NCBI GenBank assembly: GCA_030615655.1
Contig: JAUWYU010000089.1
Location: 1-6,323, forward strand
Direction: 5' to 3'
Length of the DNA: 6,323 nt
Source of the DNA: Dehalococcoidia bacterium
GTDB taxonomy: Bacteria; Chloroflexota; Dehalococcoidia; Dehalococcoidales; RBG-16-60-22
Numbering within the stretch: the first letter of the stretch is position 1; each line of letters opens with the position of its first letter. Positions 1-6,136 of this stretch are shown one piece after another. The translations under genes and the position numbers were made by a program. The notes below the pieces were generated by a model that was not told the origin of the DNA, made no database searches, and saw nothing but the letters and a program-made list of their open reading frames with translations.

Positions 1-788
1 GCTCCGTAGACGACCGTCTTGCTCTCTTGCGCCGCGGGGTCATCGGTGTAGTCACCATAGGTCGTGATATCCTCAAACCCGGCGCGTTCGAGCATCATGA
101 GAAATTCATAATGAAAGTACCATCGCAGGAGGTGGGCATGCACTTCAGACCGAACGCATTTCCCGTCTATATAGAGGTCATACCGTCGTTTAGATAATAG
201 TATCTGCTCAAAGAGGTCCACGGATTCTGACCACAGGGTGGTGAGAACCTCCCCCTCTGCCTCTCGGCGTGGGATGGGATTCCACCGTGTCGGATGTTCG
301 GCATCATTACAGGTCGGCCCTTGGGTGACTTCCCAAGGTACAAACAGTTCAAGCAGCAGCTGGCCGCCGGGAACAAGGTGGTGCCAGAACCGTTGCAGCG
401 TGGTAAGCACCTGGTTTCGGTCGGTGATAATCTGGAACGTTCCATTCGCGATGTAGATCGTTCCATACTGGTGAGGAATGTTGCACTCCTCCATCCGTTG
501 GTGAAAAAGGGTGGGGTGGACCTTCTGAGTCTCTGCCTCTTTTCTGGCGAAGTGTAAGGCATCAGACGAGATATCCGCGCCGTGCACCTCAAGACCACGC
601 GCCAGTAATGGAAACAGATGGCGTCCCGTCCCGCAGGCCTGGTCGAGTGCAATTCCCCCATTCGCTCGGATTCGGCGTTCATAAAAAGCCAACTCCTCCG
701 CGGGCGGACCACCTGTCATGGTGGCATACAGCAGTTCTGCGGCAAGACTGTTCCATCCCTGACTCAAATCGTAGACATCATTAGGCAT
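1..788 (-). CDS. Class I SAM-dependent methyltransferase, 3' end outside the window
   Basis: An open frame runs without a stop from the ATG at 788 to the window edge, giving 262 residues and no C-terminus. The glycine-rich SAM-binding motif I is LDQACGTGRH (residues 48-57). It is followed by GADIS (70-74), whose acidic residue is in the position that normally contacts the SAM ribose. A motif resembling LVPGGQLLLEL (138-148) matches the post-motif strand of Rossmann-fold methyltransferases. The substrate cannot be told from sequence. It could act on a small molecule or on a protein, and the tail after residue 160 has no motif I recognise. The start is supported by GAGGAG seven bases upstream. 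The gene lies 96 bp downstream of the redox operon on the same strand, across an AT-rich spacer, so it may be read through or have its own promoter. The family call is solid; the specific function is unknown. Confidence 0.85.
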   Translation of the reverse strand, partial: MPNDVYDLSQGWNSLAAELLYATMTGGPPAEELAFYERRIRANGGIALDQACGTGRHLFPLLARGLEVHGADISSDALHFARKEAETQKVHPTLFHQRMEECNIPHQYGTIYIANGTFQIITDRNQVLTTLQRFWHHLVPGGQLLLELFVPWEVTQGPTCNDAEHPTRWNPIPRREAEGEVLTTLWSESVDLFEQILLSKRRYDLYIDGKCVRSEVHAHLLRWYFHYEFLMMLERAGFEDITTYGDYTDDPAAQESKTVVYG

Positions 789-795
789 GTGAACA

Positions 796-801
796 CTCCT
801 C
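796..801 (-). promoter_or_regulatory. Ribosome binding site of the methyltransferase gene
   Basis: On the minus strand GAGGAG lies seven bases before the ATG at 788. It is a strong Shine-Dalgarno match and fixes the start. No methionine codon with a better site is seen nearby. Confidence 0.75.
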
Positions 802-884
802 GTATTTTGTCAAGTGTTTTCTCTGGATTTGATAATACTTTCTTAAGAGTTTATTCTTTTAGACTCTACGAGACAAAGGGAGTT

Positions 885-1562
885 TTATACAACCCACCCC
901 CTGTATCCCAATCCCTTCTCCCCACCCTTAAAAGCCAGAGCCCTCGTAGGACACACCTCAACGCACGCGCTGCAGTCAAGGCACCTCTCGGCGCCTATCG
1001 GTTCACCGGCAAAAGTGGTCACCACTCTCTTGAAGCCCCGGTGCGCGAATCCCAGCAGGGCCGTTTCTTTACGCTGTCGGCACACCCACACGCACCGACC
1101 GCACAGGACGCACTTGTTCGGGTCATAGGTGAAAAGCGGATTGCTGTCATCTATAGGTAGTTCCCGCAGCAATTGCCGGAAGCGCTTCGTTTTCAGCTTG
1201 CCGCCGATGTGCTTGGCTATCTTCTGCAGTTCACAAACGCCGTTGGCCGGGCAGTTGGCGCAGTCCACCGGGTGGGATGCCATGAGAAGCTCGAAACCTG
1301 TGCGTGCCAGTTCCAGCGCTCTTTCACCTCTGGTATTCACCACCATGCCGTCGGTTGCCTCTCTGGTGCAGGCGGTCACCGGCTCCTCTTCACCCTCTAT
1401 TTCCACGAAGCACAGGCGGCAGGCGGCGTTCGGCTCCGCTTTATCCTTTATGGCGCACAGGTTGGCGATATAGATGTCGTTCTCCAGCGCCGCCCGGAGG
1501 ATTTTTGTTCCTTCCTTGGCGGTTATCTTTTTCCCGTCAATACTTAGAGATACGCTCTTCAC
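885..1562 (-). CDS. HoxU / NuoG-N-terminal-like iron-sulfur subunit of a diaphorase module
   Basis: This 225-residue protein is an electron-wire subunit. The N-terminal ferredoxin-like domain has the [2Fe-2S] ligands C36, C48, C51 and C65 (Cx11Cx2Cx13C, NuoG type). A His-Cys [4Fe-4S] motif follows: H97, C101, C104, C110 (Hx3Cx2Cx5C). Two [4Fe-4S] ferredoxin motifs come next: C151/154/157/161 and C194/197/200/204, the second ending in CP. The protein stops soon after. It therefore has no molybdopterin domain, as in full NuoG or FdhA, and no H-cluster domain, as in [FeFe] hydrogenase HydA. Size and layout match HoxU of NAD-linked hydrogenases and the small subunits of NAD-linked formate dehydrogenases. 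It would carry electrons between the NuoF-like flavoprotein and an unseen catalytic partner in the cytoplasm. The start is GTG, and its GTGA overlaps the NuoF stop by 4 nt, which suggests translational coupling. The subunit type is confident; the holoenzyme is not. Confidence 0.92.
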   Translation of the reverse strand: MKSVSLSIDGKKITAKEGTKILRAALENDIYIANLCAIKDKAEPNAACRLCFVEIEGEEEPVTACTREATDGMVVNTRGERALELARTGFELLMASHPVDCANCPANGVCELQKIAKHIGGKLKTKRFRQLLRELPIDDSNPLFTYDPNKCVLCGRCVWVCRQRKETALLGFAHRGFKRVVTTFAGEPIGAERCLDCSACVEVCPTRALAFKGGEKGLGYRGWVV

Positions 1563-3466
1563 TTTTTGGGCACCTCGCTCGGCGGTGATAGTTTCACCAC
1601 GGCATTATATTGAGGTGGACAGGCGGCCAGGCAGGTGCCGCACTTGACGCACTTCTCCTGGTCGATGACCTTGATTCTCTTCTTGTTGGCGGATATTGCC
1701 TCCACGGTGCAGCTGCCGACGCAGGCGTCACAGGAACGTTCGCACTTGTCGGGGAGGATGTAGTAGGCGATGAGTTGCCGGCACATCAGTGCCGGACACC
1801 GGCCCATTAGGATATGCTCCTCGTATTCTTCCCTGAAATAGCGCAGGGTGGTCAGTATCGGATTGGGGGCCGTTTGCCCCAGCCCGCAGAGTGAACCGGC
1901 TTTCACTTCCTCGGCCAGTCGTTCGAGGCTGTCAATGTCCTCAATCTTACCCTGGCCCAGGGTAAAGTCGTTCAATACCTCCAGCATTTGCTTGGTGCCC
2001 AGTCGACAGAACGTGCACTTGCCGCAGGACTCCCTCTGCGTGAACTCCAGAAAATAGCGGGCTATCTCCACCATGCAGTCGTCCTCGTCCAGCACCACCA
2101 TGCCGCCGGAACCCATCATGGCACCGGCGTCTCTGAGGGAGTCGAAATCAACGGGCAGGTCAAGTGCTGGTTCCGGCAGGCAGCCGCCGGAAGGCCCCCC
2201 GATTTGTACGGCTCTGAAGCGCTTCCCCCCGGGGATGCCGCTGCCGACCTCATAGATAATCTGGCGCAGGGTCGTGCCCATGGGGACCTCGACAAGCCCG
2301 GTATTGACTATCTTGCCTGCCAGGGCGAAGACGGCTGTCCCGCTGCTTTCTTTAGTGCCGGTGCTCTTGAGCCAGCCGGCCCCGTTTCTGATTATCGGCG
2401 GTACGAAGGCCAGTGTCTTGACATTATTGACGACCGTCGGCTTCCCGAAGAGTCCTTCTGTGGTCATGCGGGGAGGGCGGGCGCGTGGGGTGCCCGGTTT
2501 TCCCTCTATGGAAGCGGCCATGGCTGTCGCCTCGCCGCAGACAAAAGCTCCTGAGCCCTGAAAAAGTATGATATCGAAGTTAAAACTGCTCCCCAGAATA
2601 TGATTGCCCAGCAGCCTAAATTTCTTCGCCTGAGTCAATGCAATTTGAGTACGCTCCACCGCCAGCGGATATTCGGCGCGGACATAGATATAGCCGTAGC
2701 GCGCCCCGGTGGCGTAGCCGGCGATAATCATGCCCTCAATCACCGAGTGTGGGTCGCTTTCCAGGATGGAGCGGTCCATAAAGGCGCCGGGGTCGCCCTC
2801 GTCGGCGTTGCAGATGATGTATTTCGGCCTGCCCCGCGTATTGCGGCAGTACTCCCACTTTAGACCGGCGGGGAAACCGGCCCCGCCCCTCCCCCTTAAC
2901 CCTGATTTCTTAACCTCATCCACGATATCTTCCGGGGTCATCTCGAGGGCTTTGGCCAGGGCTGAGTAGCCGCCGCCGGCGATATAGTGGTCTATCTCGG
3001 TAGGGTCGGTGTGCCCGCAGTTTTTCAGGATAATCTTTTGCTCGTATTGGGCGCGGGGGAAGTCGGTGAAGCTGGGTACAATGTCGTTCTCTTCCAGGGC
3101 GCCGATGACGAACTCGGGGCAGGGGTTATCGCCGAGGACGAATTCTTTTAATAACCTCTCCGCGATGACCGGGTTAACGTACCCGTAGCATATCGGCGGA
3201 TAGCCCGGCTTGCTGATAATTACCAGCGGCTCGGCGTAGCAGTGCCCCATGCAGCCGACCTCTATCACCGGGCAATCGAGGTTACGCTTTTTAACCTCGT
3301 CCCTGAATGTCTGCAGCACTTCTAGGGCGCCCGCCGCCCGACCGCACGTAGCCGTGCCCACCATGATTACCGGCTTGTTGTGCCATAGCTCCCGCCAGCG
3401 TGATTCGGCGCGCTCCTTTATCTCCTTAAAGGCATCGGCTACTGCTGCCCGTTCAGCTGCTTTCAC
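1559..3466 (-). CDS. nuoF: NuoF-like NADH-binding flavoprotein subunit with extra N- and C-terminal Fe-S domains
   Basis: At 635 residues this is the long form of NuoF seen in soluble hydrogenases and bifurcating enzymes (HndC/HydB type), not the roughly 440-residue complex I form. Residues 30-110 form a thioredoxin-like [2Fe-2S] domain with C41, C72 and C76. The flavin/NADH core carries GLRGRGGAGFPAGLKW (189-204) and CNADEGDPGAFMDR (219-232), the glycine-rich NADH and FMN sites. The core continues with CGEATAM (310-316) and IEGKPGTPR (320-328). The [4Fe-4S] cluster equivalent to N3 uses C481, C484, C487 and C527 in SCGKCTFCR and SLCGLGQ. The C-terminus holds two further ferredoxin motifs: C575/579/582/586 with unusual spacing, and C606/609/612/616, which is canonical. 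It should oxidise or reduce NAD(P)H through FMN and pass electrons to its operon partners. The start is GTG with AAGGAAG just upstream (3470-3476), overlapping the NuoE-like gene by 14 nt. Whether the cofactor is NADH or NADPH cannot be read from the sequence. Confidence 0.95.
   Translation of the reverse strand: MKAAERAAVADAFKEIKERAESRWRELWHNKPVIMVGTATCGRAAGALEVLQTFRDEVKKRNLDCPVIEVGCMGHCYAEPLVIISKPGYPPICYGYVNPVIAERLLKEFVLGDNPCPEFVIGALEENDIVPSFTDFPRAQYEQKIILKNCGHTDPTEIDHYIAGGGYSALAKALEMTPEDIVDEVKKSGLRGRGGAGFPAGLKWEYCRNTRGRPKYIICNADEGDPGAFMDRSILESDPHSVIEGMIIAGYATGARYGYIYVRAEYPLAVERTQIALTQAKKFRLLGNHILGSSFNFDIILFQGSGAFVCGEATAMAASIEGKPGTPRARPPRMTTEGLFGKPTVVNNVKTLAFVPPIIRNGAGWLKSTGTKESSGTAVFALAGKIVNTGLVEVPMGTTLRQIIYEVGSGIPGGKRFRAVQIGGPSGGCLPEPALDLPVDFDSLRDAGAMMGSGGMVVLDEDDCMVEIARYFLEFTQRESCGKCTFCRLGTKQMLEVLNDFTLGQGKIEDIDSLERLAEEVKAGSLCGLGQTAPNPILTTLRYFREEYEEHILMGRCPALMCRQLIAYYILPDKCERSCDACVGSCTVEAISANKKRIKVIDQEKCVKCGTCLAACPPQYNAVVKLSPPSEVPKK
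1571..1576 (-). promoter_or_regulatory. Ribosome binding site supporting a GTG start
   Basis: GAGGTG on the minus strand lies eight bases before the GTG at 1562, inside the end of the NuoF-like gene. It supports GTG as the start of the HoxU-like subunit, together with the GTGA stop/start overlap. Confidence 0.65.
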
Positions 3467-3989
3467 TTTCTTCCTTGTCCTTTACTTCCCGCTCTTGCTC
3501 GAAGGCGAGCAGTATGCCGTCTACCCTGGTAGGTTCGACTTTACCCTCCGGCTTGTTGTCGACCACGGTCACCGGGGCCTTGGTGCAGCAGCCGACACAG
3601 GCAACGGTATCCATGTCGAACTCGCGGTCGGTGGTCGTCTCGCCCGGATTGATATCCAGCCTGCGTTTCCAGGCGTCCAGCGTGATGTAGCCGCCTTTCA
3701 TATGGCAGGCGGTTCCCAGGCATACTCGTACCGAGTGCCTGCCTGGGGGGGTGAGTCGGAATTGATTGTAGAAAGTAACCACGCCGTAGACGTCTATATC
3801 CGGGATGTTGAGGTATTCGGCAATCTCGGTCATGGCTTCACGAGGCAGGTAGCCAAGCCTGCCCTGGACCTTCTGCAGTATGGGTATCAGGTTCTGTTTT
3901 TTCCTGCCAAACCCTTTTAGAGCTTGCTTGGTTTCTTGTCTGCTCTGGGCCTTCTCCTCAGCCGTCTTTCCCGGGTCTGTCTGGGTCAT
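3453..3989 (-). CDS. nuoE: NuoE-like [2Fe-2S] subunit of a diaphorase module
   Basis: This 178-residue protein has the NuoE / HoxE / HndA thioredoxin-like fold. A helical N-terminal part includes LIPILQKVQGRLGYLP (34-49) and VYGVVTFYNQF (67-77), which are hallmark segments of the family. The [2Fe-2S] ligands are C90 and C95 (CLGTAC) and C131 and C135 (CVGCC), giving the expected Cx4C...Cx3C. The length is close to E. coli NuoE. The first 25 residues and last 15 residues are charged and probably flexible. It is the first gene of the operon, with a promoter about 25 bp upstream and GAGAAG seven bases before the ATG. It should pair with the NuoF-like subunit to form the FMN/NADH head of the complex in the cytoplasm. 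The family call is firm. The choice among complex I, hydrogenase, formate dehydrogenase or bifurcating enzyme is open. The absence of other nuo genes argues against complex I. Confidence 0.95.
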   Translation of the reverse strand: MTQTDPGKTAEEKAQSRQETKQALKGFGRKKQNLIPILQKVQGRLGYLPREAMTEIAEYLNIPDIDVYGVVTFYNQFRLTPPGRHSVRVCLGTACHMKGGYITLDAWKRRLDINPGETTTDREFDMDTVACVGCCTKAPVTVVDNKPEGKVEPTRVDGILLAFEQEREVKDKEESESS

Positions 3990-3996
3990 GCTGGTA

Positions 3997-4002
3997 CTTC
4001 TC
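3997..4002 (-). promoter_or_regulatory. Ribosome binding site of the diaphorase operon leader gene
   Basis: GAGAAG on the minus strand lies seven bases before the ATG at 3989. It is a moderate Shine-Dalgarno match in the short leader between the predicted transcription start near 4008 and the start codon. Confidence 0.5.
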
Positions 4003-4014
4003 GCTTACGTTCTA

Positions 4015-4043
4015 ATTCTAGCTCAGCGGGCTGTTTTTATCAA
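4015..4043 (-). promoter_or_regulatory. Sigma-70-type promoter of the diaphorase operon
   Basis: On the minus strand TTGATA (4038-4043) and TAGAAT (4015-4020) are separated by exactly 17 bases. Each box differs from consensus at one position. Transcription would start near 4008, leaving a leader of about 19 nt before the ATG at 3989. This is the best promoter seen in the window, and its position directly ahead of the operon supports it. The -35 box coincides with the loop of an inverted repeat, so a DNA-binding regulator could block or modulate it. Confidence 0.65.
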
Positions 4044-4055
4044 GAAAACCGCCCG
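4027..4055. repeat. Imperfect 29-bp inverted repeat over the -35 box, candidate operator
   Basis: The plus strand reads CGGGCTGTTTTT, then a five-base loop ATCAA, then GAAAACCGCCCG. Of the twelve stem positions, ten are Watson-Crick pairs, one is a T-G wobble next to the loop, and one (T/C) is a mismatch. The element is centred on the -35 region of the redox operon promoter. It is not followed by a U-run on either strand, so it is a poor terminator candidate. A protein-binding operator for the operon or for both divergent genes is the more likely role. I do not recognise it as a site of a known regulator. Confidence 0.5.
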
Positions 4056-4158
4056 AAATAACGTTTTTGCCAAATGTTAACGATATATTTATTTGCCCTG
4101 TCCGTATCTTTACGTCTTTTTTACGGGTTGCGGGATAGACTGCTCGTACTGAAAGACC

Positions 4159-4163
4159 GGGAG
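4159..4163 (+). promoter_or_regulatory. Probable ribosome binding site of the surface protein gene
   Basis: GGGAG lies ten bases before the ATG at 4174. The alternative in-frame ATG at 4186 has no purine-rich site at a useful distance, so 4174 is preferred. The spacing is slightly long. Confidence 0.45.
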
Positions 4164-4173
4164 CCTATCTCAA

Positions 4174-6117
4174 ATGCAGCTCAATATGAAGAGATTGTAC
4201 GGCAAACTCTTCCGTTGGCTGGTGATAGTGTTTTTATGCACATTATCGCTATCACTGGTTATATCCTCTGTGGTTTACGCTGAAACCTTCGTCGGCCCCT
4301 CCACGCTTGGTATAGACGGCACCTTTTCAGACTGGGGTACGGTAGGTTCTCCCTCCACTGGGGTATATCTGGTTCAGGACATGTCAAACTCTGGCGAGCA
4401 GGATGGCTCTGGCTTTAATAACAAGGCAAGTGACATTAACTATTTGTGGACAGCCCTTTCTACACAGAACGGTGGCAGTACGCCGGCGAGTCCCTCAAAT
4501 CTGATTCAAAACGTGTATTACCGGGTAGATACTCATTATAACAAGGTCATCAAGGGTCAGAGTTATTATTTACAGTTGAATCTCGGTACGGCAAACCCGG
4601 GCTATGCCGACCATCTTTTACAGTTCTGGGTAGATGACGACGACACTCCCAAAGTCACTATCGTGCTTTACGAGTACGACACACCTTACCCCCAGATACG
4701 TGCGTTTACATCGGGGTCAATTACCGGTAGGGTCTCAAATGTTGCTTCCCCTTATCCGGGTTTTACTGGCGTTCAGGATACTGGCGCCAGCGGCGCGATG
4801 GGCAAATATGACGGGACCAATTATGGCGTGGAAATAGAGTTGCCGGTAGACTGGTATTCCTCGACATACGGCGGTGCGGTTGAGGCTGATGGCACCGGGG
4901 CCTCGGTGGTTGTTGGTGCCACTTTTACCGGTACCGGTAGCTTGGGTGCTATTGGTACGGTAAAAGACGCGGTTAATGACGCTGCTGGAAAAACCTATTC
5001 CTCTACGACCAGCACCGTAGACGGCGATACACAGTTTGTTAATTACGACATCACTAAAATCGTTTTTGCTACTGATAACCAGACCCTTACGGTTGGCGAG
5101 GTGTCCGCTATCATGACGATTCAGACCCAGGATGCTACCAGTGCACCGCAGAATGTTGGTGCTGCCACCATTATAGATTTAAGCTCGACTTCAGCCGCTG
5201 GCAGATTTGATACCAGTCCGGCAGGAGCTTTCGACGGTACGATAACATCGGTGACCATTGCCAGCGGCAACAATACTGAAAGTTTCTATTACAAGGACAC
5301 CACGGCTGGCACACCGATAATAACTGCCGCTGAGAACCCGGCTCAGGGCTGGTCTGATGCGACTCAGCAGGAGACGATTACGGCGATTGTGGTCTCTCCG
5401 ACGGTAGCCACCGGCAATGCCACCCTGGTCGAGGAGGCCACGGCCACTCTTCACGGCACCGTAACCGGTGACGGTGGTGAGGTCTGCCAGTACCGTTTTC
5501 AATATGGGACGGCTCCCGGAGTTTATTCCGCTAACACGACCTGGACCGGCAGCAGGACCACGGGACAGTCCTTCAGCGCCAATATTACCGGTCTCGGTGA
5601 AGGCACGAAATACTATTTCCGGGCGCAGGCGAAAAACACCGCGGGTATGGACAGCGGCTTGGAGCTGTCATTCCTCACCAAGCCCGAACCCCCGGTCGGG
5701 TCCACCTTCTCGGCGGCAGTTGCCAGCGATACTCAGATTGACTTGGCCTGGACCAAGGGCGATGGCGCCCACAGGACGATGATACGCAGGAAGACCGGCG
5801 ACTATCCGGTTGATAGGACTGACGGCGTCCTGGTTTATTTTGATACCGGCACCAGTGTCTCCGATACCGACCTGTCCCCGGCAACGACCTATTACTACCG
5901 CGCCTGGTCTGAGGTTTCCGGCAGCCAGCAGTGGTCCGATGGCTATCGTGATGCTAGCGCCACCACCAGCGGTGCGCCGCCGGTGCCGCCGGTTGCGGTA
6001 GGCGGCCAGGTTTTTAAGGTCAACAAGGCGCGGGTCCTGGCGCCCTGGCTCGCTTTGTTCCTGGCAATATCCCTGGTTACGGGCGGTGCTGTCTTCAGGC
6101 TGAGAAAAAGAGCGTAG
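4174..6117 (+). CDS. Secreted, C-terminally membrane-anchored modular surface protein (Ig-like and FN3-like domains)
   Basis: This 647-residue protein starts with a signal peptide: basic residues to R14, a hydrophobic stretch of about 15-34, and a likely cut after VVYA (36). Residues 37-285 form a domain opening with LGIDGTFSDW, typical of beta-sandwich modules in secreted proteins. It has an acidic WVDDDDTP (152-159) that could bind calcium, but I cannot name the domain. Residues 292-402 look like an Ig-like module (TLTVGEVSAIMTIQTQD, then FYYKDTTAGTPIITAAE). Residues 405-503 and 508-598 look like two fibronectin-III-type modules (for example YYFRAQAKNTAG and TTYYYRAWSEVSG). A proline-rich linker (601-608) leads to VGGQVFKVNKARVLAPW, a single hydrophobic helix of about 621-640, and a basic tail RLRKRA. 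This predicts an N-outside protein held by one C-terminal helix. The role may be adhesion, cell-envelope structure or substrate binding; no catalytic motif is seen. It is divergent from the redox operon and convergent with the YggS-like gene. Confidence 0.88.
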   Translation: MQLNMKRLYGKLFRWLVIVFLCTLSLSLVISSVVYAETFVGPSTLGIDGTFSDWGTVGSPSTGVYLVQDMSNSGEQDGSGFNNKASDINYLWTALSTQNGGSTPASPSNLIQNVYYRVDTHYNKVIKGQSYYLQLNLGTANPGYADHLLQFWVDDDDTPKVTIVLYEYDTPYPQIRAFTSGSITGRVSNVASPYPGFTGVQDTGASGAMGKYDGTNYGVEIELPVDWYSSTYGGAVEADGTGASVVVGATFTGTGSLGAIGTVKDAVNDAAGKTYSSTTSTVDGDTQFVNYDITKIVFATDNQTLTVGEVSAIMTIQTQDATSAPQNVGAATIIDLSSTSAAGRFDTSPAGAFDGTITSVTIASGNNTESFYYKDTTAGTPIITAAENPAQGWSDATQQETITAIVVSPTVATGNATLVEEATATLHGTVTGDGGEVCQYRFQYGTAPGVYSANTTWTGSRTTGQSFSANITGLGEGTKYYFRAQAKNTAGMDSGLELSFLTKPEPPVGSTFSAAVASDTQIDLAWTKGDGAHRTMIRRKTGDYPVDRTDGVLVYFDTGTSVSDTDLSPATTYYYRAWSEVSGSQQWSDGYRDASATTSGAPPVPPVAVGGQVFKVNKARVLAPWLALFLAISLVTGGAVFRLRKRA

Positions 6118-6123
6118 TCGCTC
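6105..6123 (-). terminator. Probable intrinsic terminator of the YggS-like gene
   Basis: Read on the minus strand, GAGCG-ACTA-CGCTC forms a 5-bp GC-rich stem with a 4-base loop, followed at once by TTTTT. It begins 13 bases after the stop codon of the YggS-like gene, which is the expected place. The stem is short, so strength is uncertain. It overlaps the last codons and stop of the convergent surface protein gene. On the plus strand no T-run follows, so it should not end plus-strand transcription. Confidence 0.5.
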
Positions 6124-6136
6124 CGCGTTCCGGCGC

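Noticed and set aside
167..712. 181-residue open frame on the minus strand in another register.
   Set aside because: It overlaps the methyltransferase frame, which shows SAM motifs and a ribosome binding site. This frame is rich in Arg/Ser and has no recognisable domain.
846..867. Short inverted repeat AGAGT...ACTCT downstream of the HoxU-like gene, considered as the operon terminator.
   Set aside because: The stem is only 5 bp, AT-rich, with a 12-base loop and no clean U-run. It cannot be separated from chance in this AT-rich spacer.
789..884. Possible own promoter for the methyltransferase (TTGACA near 810 and TATTAT near 835 on the minus strand).
   Set aside because: TTGACA lies too close to the start codon for a -10 box at the right distance, and TATTAT has no acceptable -35 at 16-18 bases.
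885..3989. Respiratory complex I (nuo) operon.
   Set aside because: No NuoA-D, H-N subunits are present, NuoF is the long soluble-enzyme form, and the third subunit is truncated relative to NuoG. A soluble diaphorase module fits better.
4067..4095. Possible plus-strand promoter for the surface protein gene (TTGCCA, 17 bases, TATTTG).
   Set aside because: The -10 box is poor and no better pair was seen. The gene surely has a promoter in 4056-4160, but I cannot place it.
4074..4283. 69-residue plus-strand open frame overlapping the start of the surface protein gene.
   Set aside because: It is in a different frame, runs into the signal peptide region and has no good ribosome binding site. It is most likely a shadow.
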